Assembly: GCA_017649645.1 (NCBI GenBank) | Contig: JAGCGK010000192.1 | Coordinates: 1-36,114 of the forward strand | Direction: 5' to 3' | Source of the DNA: Clostridiales bacterium | GTDB taxonomy: Bacteria; Bacillota; Clostridia; Saccharofermentanales; Saccharofermentanaceae | DNA: 36,114 nucleotides | Part shown: piece after piece, positions 15,632 through 24,080 of the stretch | How the letters are laid out: each line of letters begins with the position of its first letter | How positions within the stretch are numbered: position 1 is the stretch's first letter | Program-made: the position numbers and the translations under genes | The notes under the pieces: model-generated | Databases searched by the model: none | What the model saw: the letters and a program-made list of their open reading frames with translations, nothing else | Told to the model about the DNA's origin: nothing

Positions 15632-17299
15632 ATGAAGAACAGCAGATTATTGAAGATCGCGGCAGCATCTGTTGCTATTATGACTCTCTTGAGCGGATGC
15701 TCATATATCGATTCATTCATGAAGAAAGATGAGCCTGAGGAAACCGAAGAGGAAGAGACAGAATCTGAAGAAGAGACAACGACTACTGAAGTTACGGAAT
15801 CAGAGACAACAGAGACGGAGGAGACCGCAGAGACTACTGCTGAACCTACTCCGACTGAGACTGAGCCGACAGATGTTAAGACTTTGGGATTTGATAAAGA
15901 GATACTTTTGGATAATGCAAAGTATTATATGTATCAGAAAGGCGATGATTTCAAGGAGTGTTATACGGATCTTTGGGATGCAGATGAGAAGAAGTCATAT
16001 TATTGTGAAGATCTTACAGGTGAGGATTACAAGAAGCAGTTTGAGTCCGATATCCCAATGTATAATTTCAATCCTTTCCAATCCATCAATCGTGATATTG
16101 AAGATCAGATCGAACGTTACACGGTTGCCTCGACAAATAGTCCGAGATGGAGTTCTATATATCTTATCGATTTTGATACAGTAATTAACGCGACTGCTTT
16201 TTATGATGAAGTGACTGAAGATCTTGAGTCTTCTGTGTACAATGCTACAATGCGGGATAAGTATGTGAAGGACTCTGATAAGGTAGATGATGTATCGTAT
16301 TTCTTCATGCATATAGAATCAACATCATCAACTGAAACGGAAAAATACTATCACTGTTTCTATTTCTATAAAAAAGCCGATACCGTCATAGCTGCTTTGG
16401 CGTATACACAGTCTTGCCCTGATTATCAGAAATATGTGAATAATATGCTTAACGGTTACGGTCTTGTAATTCCTGATCTGAAGGAGATCACTGCAGTCGA
16501 TCTTCCTGAGTATCTTTCTGACTATGATTTTCCTGAGATTCCGAGCATGGAGATCCAGGAAACTCTTGAGGACAGTTATGAATCCTACGTCTATGACTAT
16601 ATAGCAGAGAAAGTCGGTTTGTCTGCAACATTTAGCGAGACCGTTCCTATGGCTGAGAACAGTATGCCTGAAAAGGATTCATTGCCGAACATCAGCGGCG
16701 TAACCAGTTATATGATCAAGGATCTCGATTCAGACGGCACTGACGATATGCTCGTCTTCGGATTTGTTCAGGTCGATGCACCGGAGATAGACTATGCTTC
16801 ATATAAGTATCTGCCGTTCATTATGCTTTGTCAGACCGATTATGATTCGATCAAAGTTATGGATTCGATGGTATATGAGCCTGCTGATCCGCCGAGATAC
16901 GGTTACTACAGCACGGCGCTTGAATCTACTCCTACCTTTGTATACAGGTTCCTCGGATATTATACAATTGACGATACAGTCCTTCTGACTTTCTACAAGA
17001 GCGGACTTGTAGGTGATATCGGATATTGTAACGCTCTCGAACTTACCATAGAGAACGGTAAGCTTAAGCTTCTGAATATGCTCTACCAGTATAATGGCGG
17101 TTCAGATGATTTTAAGTATACAATGTTCGATCTTCAGACAGGCGAAGAGACAAAGATTGACGGTATTATGTACCCGCAGACTGTTACTGTGATCCAGTGG
17201 CAGGATCTTACTTCGTATGAGCAAGAATTCTTCGTCAATTTCGAGGGAACTCATGACCTGAAGAATACAGAATACAATATTTTCTATAACATAGACTGA
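15632..17299 (+). CDS. Secreted lipoprotein with acidic Glu/Thr linker, unknown function
   Basis: A 555-residue lipoprotein. A lipobox LLSGC places the lipidated Cys at residue 23, followed by a strongly acidic, Thr-rich spacer (about 31-85) that would hold the folded part away from the membrane. The remaining 470 residues are rich in Asp and Tyr and resemble no family I can name. Two halves can be suggested: about 90-290, and about 300-555, which contains ITSYMIKDLDSDGTDDML-like Asp-rich loops. Such SDGxxD loops occur in calcium-binding or VCBS-like surface proteins, but this is only a hint. GAGGTGG serves as ribosome site 10 nt upstream. The Rsm22-type gene follows 15 nt later, so they share a transcript. 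Confidence 0.7.
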   Translation: MKNSRLLKIAAASVAIMTLLSGCSYIDSFMKKDEPEETEEEETESEEETTTTEVTESETTETEETAETTAEPTPTETEPTDVKTLGFDKEILLDNAKYYMYQKGDDFKECYTDLWDADEKKSYYCEDLTGEDYKKQFESDIPMYNFNPFQSINRDIEDQIERYTVASTNSPRWSSIYLIDFDTVINATAFYDEVTEDLESSVYNATMRDKYVKDSDKVDDVSYFFMHIESTSSTETEKYYHCFYFYKKADTVIAALAYTQSCPDYQKYVNNMLNGYGLVIPDLKEITAVDLPEYLSDYDFPEIPSMEIQETLEDSYESYVYDYIAEKVGLSATFSETVPMAENSMPEKDSLPNISGVTSYMIKDLDSDGTDDMLVFGFVQVDAPEIDYASYKYLPFIMLCQTDYDSIKVMDSMVYEPADPPRYGYYSTALESTPTFVYRFLGYYTIDDTVLLTFYKSGLVGDIGYCNALELTIENGKLKLLNMLYQYNGGSDDFKYTMFDLQTGEETKIDGIMYPQTVTVIQWQDLTSYEQEFFVNFEGTHDLKNTEYNIFYNID

Positions 17300-17314
17300 T
17301 TTTGAGGTGCATTA

Positions 17315-18271
17315 ATGGACCTTCCGATCGAACTTAAAAGTGCAGTGGAGAACCTTGTCGAGAACAAGAGCATGAGTGAGCTCAAGGCTGCCTCTAAGAT
17401 CATTACTGATAAGTACAGGAATGAATCGGGTAAGGGCAAGAAGCTCGTTACCGATAAGCTCGATGCGGAAGTTTATTCCGTTTACCGTATGCCTGCAACT
17501 TTCGGTGCATGCTCTGACGCTTTAAGTTATGTGTCGGAATTTTATAGTGAGTCCATTGATTCCGTTACCGATGTAGGGGCGGGAAGCGGTGCTGCATCCT
17601 GGGCGTCGGATATTGTTTTCGAGCCGGCAAAGATAACATGTCTCGAGCGTGAGAAAGCAATGCGCGACCTCGGAAGTAAGCTCATGGAAAGTGATCCTTC
17701 CGTCTCATCCAAAACGACATGGTCATCTTTTGACATCATCAAGGACGAGATCGAGGAATCGTCCGATCTGGTCATCGCTTCCTATATGTTCAACGAACTT
17801 GATCCCGATAACATCAGGTCATCGATCGCCAAACTCTGGGATAAGACTGATAAACTGCTGGTCATCATAGAGCCCGGTACGCCGAAGGGATTTTCTGTCA
17901 TCAGCACCATCCGGTCTTATCTTCTCGAAAACAACGGCTATTTGGTAGCTCCTTGCACCCACAACAATCCGTGCCGTCTGTCATCAGATGACTGGTGTCA
18001 CTTTACCTGCAGAGTTCAAAGAAGCAAGCTCCACAAGCTCCTTAAAGATGCTGACGTTCCTTATGAGGACGAGAAATACTCTTACATCGCTTTCTCGAAA
18101 ACACCCTGCGACCGCGCAAAGATGCGTGTTTTAAGACACCCTTATATCACTAAGGGTCAGGTCGACGTTACTTTATGTACCGAAACTGAAAACACCAAAG
18201 TCACTTTCCGGAAAAGAGACGGTGATCTCTACAAAAAGGCGAAGAAAGCAAAGCAGGGAGACAGTTTATGA
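17315..18271 (+). CDS. Rsm22-family ribosome-associated methyltransferase-like protein
   Basis: A 318-residue protein with the SAM-binding motif VTDVGAGSGAASW (84-96) and motif IV-like ASYMFNELD, followed by LVIIEPGTPKGF, matching the Rsm22/METTL17 family (small-ribosomal-subunit-associated methyltransferases). Four cysteines in the family position are visible: Cys214 and Cys220 (C-x5-C in CTHNNPC), Cys228 (DWCHF) and Cys232. In eukaryotic members comparable cysteines hold a 4Fe-4S cluster, so cluster binding is a reasonable inference. The bacterial substrate is uncertain. GAGGTG precedes the ATG. It sits 15 nt after the lipoprotein gene and its 3' end overlaps the convergent glycosyltransferase gene by 6 nt. 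Confidence 0.75.
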   Translation: MDLPIELKSAVENLVENKSMSELKAASKIITDKYRNESGKGKKLVTDKLDAEVYSVYRMPATFGACSDALSYVSEFYSESIDSVTDVGAGSGAASWASDIVFEPAKITCLEREKAMRDLGSKLMESDPSVSSKTTWSSFDIIKDEIEESSDLVIASYMFNELDPDNIRSSIAKLWDKTDKLLVIIEPGTPKGFSVISTIRSYLLENNGYLVAPCTHNNPCRLSSDDWCHFTCRVQRSKLHKLLKDADVPYEDEKYSYIAFSKTPCDRAKMRVLRHPYITKGQVDVTLCTETENTKVTFRKRDGDLYKKAKKAKQGDSL

Positions 18272-18985
18272 GTCTTCGAATGCCTTGTCTATGCAATGAA
18301 TTTCCATCTCCCATTGCTTAAGAAAGAACGGCGCATTTTTCGATGACAACGAATCAGGATTATGGATCCTGTAAGTATAAACGACCGGATCTGCAAAGCA
18401 GACTTTCTCAACATGTGAGAAATATTCATAGTTGAAGTGCATGTCCTCAGCGTAGTTATACTTCTCCAGAAATCTGATCCTGTACTTTTGGATTATCTCT
18501 TTTTTATACAGTCTTCCTGTTGCTCCGCGCATGCTTCTCCTGTAAGGACGAAGATCTTTTTTGAGTTCTTCCTTTGTTCCGCGGAACGGCTCCCAGCTGT
18601 CTGTTCTGGAGAATTCTTTGATCTGGTTCCAGCGGATCTTTCTTCCGACGCATACATCGGCATCTTTGATCTCGTTGAGCAAAGTCTCGATCATATTCGG
18701 CATTACGAGATCATCGGCGTCAACGAAGCAGATATATGTGCCCTGAGCCTGCTCTATGCCGATATTTCTGGTATCGGATGCACCTGTGTTTTTCTTGGTG
18801 ATGAGTTTGATCCTGGAATCCTGTTTGGCGTAATGCTTAAGGATCTGCTGACTCTTATCGGTCGAACCGTCGTCGATGACTATTACTTCAAATTCATCGC
18901 CTTCATTTTTCAAAACTCCGGTTAAACATTCATCAAGATATTCTTCAGCGTTATAAACAGGAATGATGATCGATACCTTAAGCAT
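18266..18985 (-). CDS. GT2-family glycosyltransferase
   Basis: A 239-residue glycosyltransferase family 2 enzyme (GT-A fold). The N-terminal nucleotide-binding strand is VSIIIPVYNAEEYL, followed by VIVIDDGSTDKS, the DxD-like FVDADD and a C-terminal YAEDMHFNYEYF segment with the likely catalytic Asp of the ED motif. No membrane segment is present. Length is short for the family (usually 250-330), and the C-terminus ends at a clean stop that overlaps the convergent gene, so it may be a natural short form. The frame extends to 19210, but the Met at 18985 has a GGAG site 7 nt upstream and begins at the conserved strand. Acceptor unknown; probably a surface glycan. Confidence 0.82.
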   Translation of the reverse strand: MLKVSIIIPVYNAEEYLDECLTGVLKNEGDEFEVIVIDDGSTDKSQQILKHYAKQDSRIKLITKKNTGASDTRNIGIEQAQGTYICFVDADDLVMPNMIETLLNEIKDADVCVGRKIRWNQIKEFSRTDSWEPFRGTKEELKKDLRPYRRSMRGATGRLYKKEIIQKYRIRFLEKYNYAEDMHFNYEYFSHVEKVCFADPVVYTYRIHNPDSLSSKNAPFFLKQWEMEIHCIDKAFEDS

Positions 18986-19012
18986 AATGAAACTCCGATT
19001 TTTACTCTCACT

Positions 19013-19055
19013 ATTATAGCGCAACTCGTTGTTTATTGTCATAAAATGATATACT
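19013..19055. promoter_or_regulatory. Divergent promoter pair between the GT2 and TerB-like genes
   Basis: On the minus strand, ATGACA (19037-19042) and a perfect TATAAT (19013-19018) are 18 nt apart, giving a short leader for the glycosyltransferase gene. On the plus strand, TATACT (19050-19055) is a good -10 with only a weak -35 (CGTTGT, 19027-19032, 17 nt away). The two promoters overlap, so the genes may compete for polymerase. Confidence 0.5.
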
Positions 19056-19094
19056 ATTAGGCAGAAATATTTTTCGAGAGAGGGATAGAAAATC

Positions 19095-19898
19095 ATGGGT
19101 TTATTCAGCAGAATTTTTAATCGTAAGAAGAAACCTCCGATGTTGGAGAGATTGGTCTTTGCAGCAGCAGGCGGAGCAGCGAGCGCTTTTTTTAACAGCG
19201 ACATGATCAAGAATTCATCCGCTAGTCCCGCTCCGGTAGCTCAGGTAAAGCAGCTCAGCAAGATTAGCGACTATGACAGACAGAAGGCTGAGGCAGAAGC
19301 AAAGCGTCTCGAAGAAGAGCGTGCGCGTAAGGTCAATGCGGTTCTCGCAGAACTTGCTCTTTGCTACTACATCGCAGGTATCGACGGTACGGTTACTCAA
19401 GATGAGTACAACGAACTTCATAAGATCAAGGATACGTTCAACAGCATGAAGGATGTAAAACCTGAAGAGCGTGCGATCATGGGTAAGGTTTGTAATCCTA
19501 ATATTTCTTTTGTAGAGCTTTGCACATATTTTGACAAACTCGAATCTTCATCTTTGATCTCATATGCACTCGAGATGGAGAAGGTTGCTGAGACCGGTGA
19601 CGGTGTTACTTCACGTGAGGCCGACGCCATTCAGATGTATAAGGATTATGTCACGACGAGAACGGGATATGTTTTCGCGAAGACTATACAGAAAGATGCC
19701 AAAGAGATCGAACTTGTCTGTCCGAAGTGCGGCGGAGAGCTCGAACTCGATACGAGGCTTCTCGGTGCTACCTGCAGATTCTGCGGTTATTCCAAGATCC
19801 TTGATGCCAACAGGATCGATGAGGCTCTGACAAGACAGATGGCAACAGAGAGGATCAAAGCATTGATCGAAGAAGAAAAGGCGAAGGGGAATTCCTGA
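19095..19898 (+). CDS. TerB-like domain protein with C-terminal zinc ribbon
   Basis: A 267-residue protein. The N-terminus has a basic patch (FNRKKKPP) followed by a weakly hydrophobic Ala/Gly-rich segment (LVFAAAGGAASAFF), perhaps membrane-peripheral. A charged helix (about 55-80, likely coiled coil) leads to an acidic helical domain (about 80-195, CYYIAGIDGTVTQDEYNEL) reminiscent of TerB/EF-hand-like folds. A zinc ribbon follows (CPKCGGELE and CRFCG, about 212-235), then a charged C-terminal helix. The TerB link is tentative; the zinc ribbon is clear. Its TGA overlaps the next gene's ATG by one base (TGATG), implying coupled translation with the esterase. Function unknown. Confidence 0.6.
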   Translation: MGLFSRIFNRKKKPPMLERLVFAAAGGAASAFFNSDMIKNSSASPAPVAQVKQLSKISDYDRQKAEAEAKRLEEERARKVNAVLAELALCYYIAGIDGTVTQDEYNELHKIKDTFNSMKDVKPEERAIMGKVCNPNISFVELCTYFDKLESSSLISYALEMEKVAETGDGVTSREADAIQMYKDYVTTRTGYVFAKTIQKDAKEIELVCPKCGGELELDTRLLGATCRFCGYSKILDANRIDEALTRQMATERIKALIEEEKAKGNS

Positions 19899-20845
19899 TG
19901 AGAATCGATATCTGGGACGAAGGCGAATACGGTTACAGGGCATCTTATGGCTTTAGACCGAATATAAGGACGTATGTCCATGAAGATGATAAAAAGCGTG
20001 ATTGTATGCTCGTTATTCCGGGCGGCGGTTATTGTGTCGTTACCCCTCATGAAGGTGAACTCGTTGCCAAGAAATACTACGATCTCGGATTTAATGCTTT
20101 TGTCTTGACTTACACAACGGATATAACGATGTCCGTTCCGCTTAAAAAGCAGCCGATGACGGATGCTGCAAGAGCTGTAAGAGTAATAAGAGATAAGTTC
20201 GCGAAGGACTGTAAACTTATTGTTGCAGGTTTTTCCGCAGGCGGTCACGTAGTCGGATCATTGATCACGCATTATGCTGAGATCGAAGACAAGAAATATC
20301 CTGATATCTCATGCAGACCTGATGCCGCGATCTTCGGTTATCCTGTTATCACGACAGGCGAATATACCCACCACTGGTCAGTAGTTGCACTTCTCGGTAA
20401 TGAAGCGACAGATGAGGAATTGGATTATTTTTCCGTTGAGAAGAACGTTACTTCTGATACTCCTCCGTGCTTTTTATGGCAGACGGCAACAGATGATCTT
20501 GTGCCTGTCGAGAATACGTATATCATGGCCAAGGCTTTAATGGAAAATGGTATTAAGTTTGCTCATTATGTTTTCCCTGAAGGACATCACGGATTGTCTT
20601 TGCCGAACGAAGCATTCTTCACGGGTAAGGCAGGCGGGGAGTATACAATGGAGCAGGTGGAACTGGCGATCGATAATGTGCGTAAGGGAACTGCCGTAGA
20701 CGTTTCCGAAGAAAGAAGACAGGAACTTATTGCCCAGTTCGATGCGCCTCCCATGAACTTCGACAATGCTGAAGTGCCTGAGTTTAAGGATATCCTGATG
20801 TGGCCTGAACTGGCTGTGGATTTCCTCGGTAAGGTTTTAAAGTGA
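19898..20845 (+). CDS. Alpha/beta-hydrolase, carbohydrate acetyl-esterase-like
   Basis: A 315-residue alpha/beta-hydrolase. The oxyanion segment is IPGGGYCVVTPHEGE, the nucleophile elbow is GFSAGGH (Ser113), and the acid and base lie in TDDLVPVENTY (Asp199/200) and EGHHGLSLP (His230/231). This order matches the BD-FAE/acetyl-xylan-esterase-like group of esterases. There is no signal peptide, so it is cytoplasmic and may deacetylate imported oligosaccharides, fitting the glycoside hydrolases in the window; this role is inference. It is translationally coupled to the TerB-like gene by a TGATG overlap. The C-terminus extends about 70 residues past the catalytic His, longer than typical for small acetyl esterases. 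Confidence 0.8.
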   Translation: MRIDIWDEGEYGYRASYGFRPNIRTYVHEDDKKRDCMLVIPGGGYCVVTPHEGELVAKKYYDLGFNAFVLTYTTDITMSVPLKKQPMTDAARAVRVIRDKFAKDCKLIVAGFSAGGHVVGSLITHYAEIEDKKYPDISCRPDAAIFGYPVITTGEYTHHWSVVALLGNEATDEELDYFSVEKNVTSDTPPCFLWQTATDDLVPVENTYIMAKALMENGIKFAHYVFPEGHHGLSLPNEAFFTGKAGGEYTMEQVELAIDNVRKGTAVDVSEERRQELIAQFDAPPMNFDNAEVPEFKDILMWPELAVDFLGKVLK

Positions 20846-20879
20846 TCTCATTCTATGCGGATCTAGCTTTTATGCTAGT

Positions 20880-20916
20880 ATTTATGCGCGCGGATTTCTG
20901 CATAAATCGTCTTTTT
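20880..20916 (+). terminator. Possible terminator after the esterase gene
   Basis: An 8-bp AT-rich stem (20880-20887 with 20900-20907) is followed by CGTC and five Ts (20912-20916). A second small hairpin (CTAGC/GCTAG, 20863-20878) stands just before it. The stem is weak and the T tract offset by 4 nt, so efficiency is doubtful. Confidence 0.4.
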
Positions 20917-20964
20917 GTTATAGAATAGTTAGGTGTTTCATTTTATATCAAAGGGGGATCACAA

Positions 20965-22569
20965 ATGAGTTTAATGGAAAGACCGATCGTCAATACTTTG
21001 CCTGACGGCAGCAAGTATTTTGAGCATACTTTTGAGAACTTCTATCTCAAGGCATATGTTCCTAAGAATGATATTGACGGTCAGATCATCAACTACGGAT
21101 TCAGAGCTCCGCTGCTATTAGTTTTCGAGGAAGAAAAAAAGACTATTGATGAGGCTGTTGCTTTTGCGAAGGAAACAGGCCTTGAAGAGATCGCTGCTAA
21201 TTATGATTCATCCGTACTTTTCATATATCCGACATGTGAGGGCGGATGGGAAAAGGCTGACGAGAGTGTCTATGTTGACCTCATCGCTGAAGTAAAGAAT
21301 CATCCTGAATATGATGACGGAATAGTATCATTTTTCAACTTCTTCACTAAGAAGTTTGAAGGCTTTTTCATAAGAGGTGCGAAGTTCAGAGCAGATATCT
21401 ACAGTTACGGAAAATCTGCTGACTACGTTGCTACAAAGCTCCTTAAGAAGATCGACGGTGAGTTCTTGTGGGGACCGGGTGAGATCACACCTGCAATGTG
21501 CTCCATGGAGAACTTAAGTGTAGTTCCTGATGTAGAGCGTAAGGACATTGCTATCTTAAGCGTAGGTAATTCCGACGAGATCAATAAGGCATTCGAAGGA
21601 TGCGAGCATCTTCTCATTAAGGATAAGGCTGACTACAAAGCTGACTTCATGTCATTCGTCAGACGCTTCAAGATGTGGTGCGGTAAGATCGAGTACGAGC
21701 CTATCTTCGAAGAACTCAATATGACGGAAGAGCCGGGTATCACTGTTGTTAAGACTTCACCTGATAATTTCCTGAAGTACAAGGGAACAACAGAGCACAA
21801 GGTCGGATATTTTGCTTACTACAATAACGGCATAATGGACAAAGGACCTGTTCCGCTCGTTCTCGGATTCCACGGCGGCGGAGACTGCTCTATGTATCTG
21901 ACATTTGTTGCCGGATGGTGGGAAGTATGTCATGACCATGATTTCCTCTTTGTATCCGTTGAGAATCATCTTGACGTTCCTGCTGCTGAGATCATGCAGC
22001 TTCTCGAGCATCTCAAGAGCAGATATAACATCGATGAGAAGAGGATCTATGCTTCAGGTTTCTCGATGGGCAGCGGAAAGACTTGGAACCTTTATCAGGA
22101 GTATCCGGAGGTCTTTGCGGGAATCGCTCCGTGCAGTGCACTTTTCCCGATGAAGGAGAACTGGTTCGGTCTTTCTCTCGGAGACCCGGGTCTTAACATG
22201 GACAAGGCAGTTCCGATCTTCTATTCAGGCGGAGAGGAATCACCGCTTCCTGAACTTCCTAATCAGGGCGAAGGATGTCTCGACAGACTTAAGTATGCAG
22301 CAGAAGTTAATAAGCTCAAGGAGAGATTTACTTCAGTTGATTATGCGGATAAGGATAACTGGAAAGACAAGTTCTATGGAATCCCGGGCGATAAGGTAGA
22401 AAAATACTACGATGAGACCAGAGACAGTTATCTGACAGTTAACTATTATGAGAGTGAAGACGGTGTGATAAGAACTGCTTTCGGAAGTGTCAGCGGTCAG
22501 CAGCATGAGTGCAGACATCACTCGGTTGAGACAGCCTGGAACTTCATCTCTAAGTTCAGCAAAGAGTGA
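20965..22569 (+). CDS. Alpha/beta-hydrolase esterase, PHB-depolymerase/feruloyl-esterase-like
   Basis: A 534-residue cytoplasmic protein. Residues 1-270 are a poorly recognised N-terminal region (possibly a degenerate hydrolase-like or beta domain). The C-terminal half is an alpha/beta-hydrolase: oxyanion loop GFHGGGD (His303-Gly306), nucleophile GFSMGSG (Ser367) and likely catalytic His in HECRHHSVE (His518/519). The arrangement is like esterase_phb/LpqC proteins that include feruloyl and acetyl esterases. No signal peptide is seen. A strong AAGGGGGAT ribosome site precedes the ATG by 7 nt. Together with the previous esterase it forms a small ester-hydrolase cluster. Substrate unknown. A terminator follows. 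Confidence 0.75.
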   Translation: MSLMERPIVNTLPDGSKYFEHTFENFYLKAYVPKNDIDGQIINYGFRAPLLLVFEEEKKTIDEAVAFAKETGLEEIAANYDSSVLFIYPTCEGGWEKADESVYVDLIAEVKNHPEYDDGIVSFFNFFTKKFEGFFIRGAKFRADIYSYGKSADYVATKLLKKIDGEFLWGPGEITPAMCSMENLSVVPDVERKDIAILSVGNSDEINKAFEGCEHLLIKDKADYKADFMSFVRRFKMWCGKIEYEPIFEELNMTEEPGITVVKTSPDNFLKYKGTTEHKVGYFAYYNNGIMDKGPVPLVLGFHGGGDCSMYLTFVAGWWEVCHDHDFLFVSVENHLDVPAAEIMQLLEHLKSRYNIDEKRIYASGFSMGSGKTWNLYQEYPEVFAGIAPCSALFPMKENWFGLSLGDPGLNMDKAVPIFYSGGEESPLPELPNQGEGCLDRLKYAAEVNKLKERFTSVDYADKDNWKDKFYGIPGDKVEKYYDETRDSYLTVNYYESEDGVIRTAFGSVSGQQHECRHHSVETAWNFISKFSKE

Positions 22570-22592
22570 TACCACTGAGTAAATAAGAAAAG

Positions 22593-22627
22593 AAGACCTG
22601 CCGGCGGATCTCGTCAGCAGGTCTTTT
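22593..22627 (+). terminator. Intrinsic terminator of the 20965 esterase gene
   Basis: A perfect 9-bp stem AAGACCTGC/GCAGGTCTT (22593-22601, 22617-22625) with a 15-nt loop ends in four Ts. The loop is GC-rich and may extend the stem with imperfect pairs. Confidence 0.8.
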
Positions 22628-22661
22628 CGATCGTGTAAGAAAAACTTATAGTCAGTATTCC

Positions 22662-23030
22662 TTAGACATTATACCAACCTTCAATAGGGATACCCCATGC
22701 ATTTGTTCTTCTCTGGTACTCATACTCAACAGATATAAGTTTCTGACAATCAGTGCAGATCTTATATACGCAACGTGATCTCTCATAAGTTGTATACAAT
22801 ACGAAGTTACTGGAGTAAGTATTTACTTTATACTTGTCACTCCACTCTCCGTAAATATACGTATAGTGAGTTCCGCATATTGTGTAGTCACCATGTCCGT
22901 TGGAATAACTTTGATTGATGAGACTTGCTCCCGGAGTAGTTGTTCCGACTGTTCTAAAGCCTGTGATCGTCGCAAAAAGCGCAACCGAAACCAGCACCAT
23001 TGACAGTGCTTTGATAAGTTTTCTCTTCAT
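22662..23030 (-). CDS. Small secreted Cys/Tyr-rich protein, unknown function
   Basis: A 122-residue protein with an N-terminal signal sequence (KRKLIKALSMVLVSVALFAT, cleavage probably near residue 30). The mature part has four Cys (one single, one before YKI, and a C-x-x-C pair in ICTDCQKL), enough for disulfides or a metal site, and many Tyr, Thr and Ser residues. I recognise no family. A GGAAG site precedes the ATG. It stands alone on the minus strand between two terminators, with about 270 nt of noncoding sequence upstream in which I found no convincing promoter. Confidence 0.6.
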   Translation of the reverse strand: MKRKLIKALSMVLVSVALFATITGFRTVGTTTPGASLINQSYSNGHGDYTICGTHYTYIYGEWSDKYKVNTYSSNFVLYTTYERSRCVYKICTDCQKLISVEYEYQRRTNAWGIPIEGWYNV

Positions 23031-23231
23031 TTCTTTTCTTCCTTTCTTTTTGAGGACTTCCTTAGATCCTCTTTATTTGGTATGTAGTCTAATTATGCCA
23101 AATAAATCAATAAAAGCGAACATTTTCGAAGAAAAAATAATGTCAACTAACAGTCATTGTTGAACATCAGGATAATTGAAATGATCCTGCGCCTTGCATT
23201 GTCGCTGTTTTGACAACGATCATCATTTTCG

Positions 23232-23276
23232 AAAAAAAGGAGGGTGTCCCGAGCATTTTGCTTTTGAGACACCCTC
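23232..23276 (-). terminator. Intrinsic terminator of the panT-coaX operon
   Basis: A 9-bp stem GAGGGTGTC/GACACCCTC (23240-23248, 23268-23276) with a 19-nt loop is followed, read on the minus strand, by seven Ts (23232-23238 complement). It lies 24 nt after the coaX-like stop codon. Confidence 0.85.
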
Positions 23277-23299
23277 TTAGTTTTAGATTTGAACCGATC

Positions 23300-24064
23300 T
23301 TACTGATTCTTATAATAGACATCGATAAGTCCTTTAAGGATCATATCTTCATCGATGATTATCTTGTGCTTACACAAAGGAGCAACGATCGAAGCGTATC
23401 TTCCCGTAGCGGTCAAGACGCACTTTTCACCGTATTCTTCTTCGATCCTGTCGATCATTCCGTCGATCAGCGCGGCATTCTGGAAGATAAGGCCGCTTCT
23501 CATGCTGTCTATCGTATTTGTGCCGATAACCTTTTTCGGTTTCTCGAATGCGATGTTAGGAAGCTGAGAAGTTCTGCTGCTCAGGGCTTCTGCTTCGATG
23601 CCCATTCCTGCACCGATAGATGTTCCGACAAAGTTCTTGTCTTTATCGATAAGAGAGAATGCAGTAGCTGTTCCCATATAGATATTGATCTGAGGGACAC
23701 CGTATTCTTTGATTCCCGCAATTGCAGAAACGACCAGATCGCTTCCGAGTTGTGCGGGATTATCGATCTTGATCTTAAGACCTGATCTAACGCCCGGACC
23801 GACAATTATCGGTTCAATGGAGGTTAATCTCATAACGGCTTTCTTTATCGTTCCCGTTACCTGAGGAACTACTGAAGAGATAATGGCACCCTCGATCTTT
23901 TCCGCGTATTGACTGTTAAAATCCAATGCGGATTTAAGAAGTGATGCATATTCGAGATCCGTATAGGATTTCTCGGTAGATAAAAGCTCGGTAAATAACA
24001 GTTCACGTTCTTTAAAACAACCCAAAACGATATGAGTGTTTCCGATATCGATTGCCAGTACCAT
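23300..24064 (-). CDS. coaX: Type III pantothenate kinase (CoaX) family, divergent active site
   Basis: A 254-residue member of the type III pantothenate kinase family, which phosphorylates pantothenate in the first step of CoA synthesis. Recognisable elements are the P-loop-like AIDIGNTHIVLG, SSVVPQVT, IIVGPGVRSGLKIK, NPAQLGSD (Asp109, the expected catalytic base), GTATAF (131-136) and EALSSRTSQLP. Several family-standard residues differ from Bacillus CoaX as I remember it. GADR is GSDL (Arg to Leu at 110), VDFGTATT is IYMGTATA (the Asp is Tyr129), and ATGG is ATGR (Arg222). It may be an active variant or a paralogue with altered function. It lies 16 nt behind the panT-like gene with a CGGAGG ribosome site, in a clear two-gene operon. 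Confidence 0.82.
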   Translation of the reverse strand: MVLAIDIGNTHIVLGCFKERELLFTELLSTEKSYTDLEYASLLKSALDFNSQYAEKIEGAIISSVVPQVTGTIKKAVMRLTSIEPIIVGPGVRSGLKIKIDNPAQLGSDLVVSAIAGIKEYGVPQINIYMGTATAFSLIDKDKNFVGTSIGAGMGIEAEALSSRTSQLPNIAFEKPKKVIGTNTIDSMRSGLIFQNAALIDGMIDRIEEEYGEKCVLTATGRYASIVAPLCKHKIIIDEDMILKGLIDVYYKNQ

Positions 24065-24080
24065 GAAAGAAAACCTCCGA

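Noticed and set aside
18986-19210. 75-residue N-terminal extension of the glycosyltransferase
   Set aside because: It runs antisense through the divergent promoter region and into the next gene, and the GT2 fold begins right at the Met at 18985.
23031-23231. Promoter or small gene in the 200 nt upstream of the small secreted protein
   Set aside because: A TTGACA on the minus strand near 23136-23141 has no -10 box at 16-18 nt, and no frame with a ribosome site was found.
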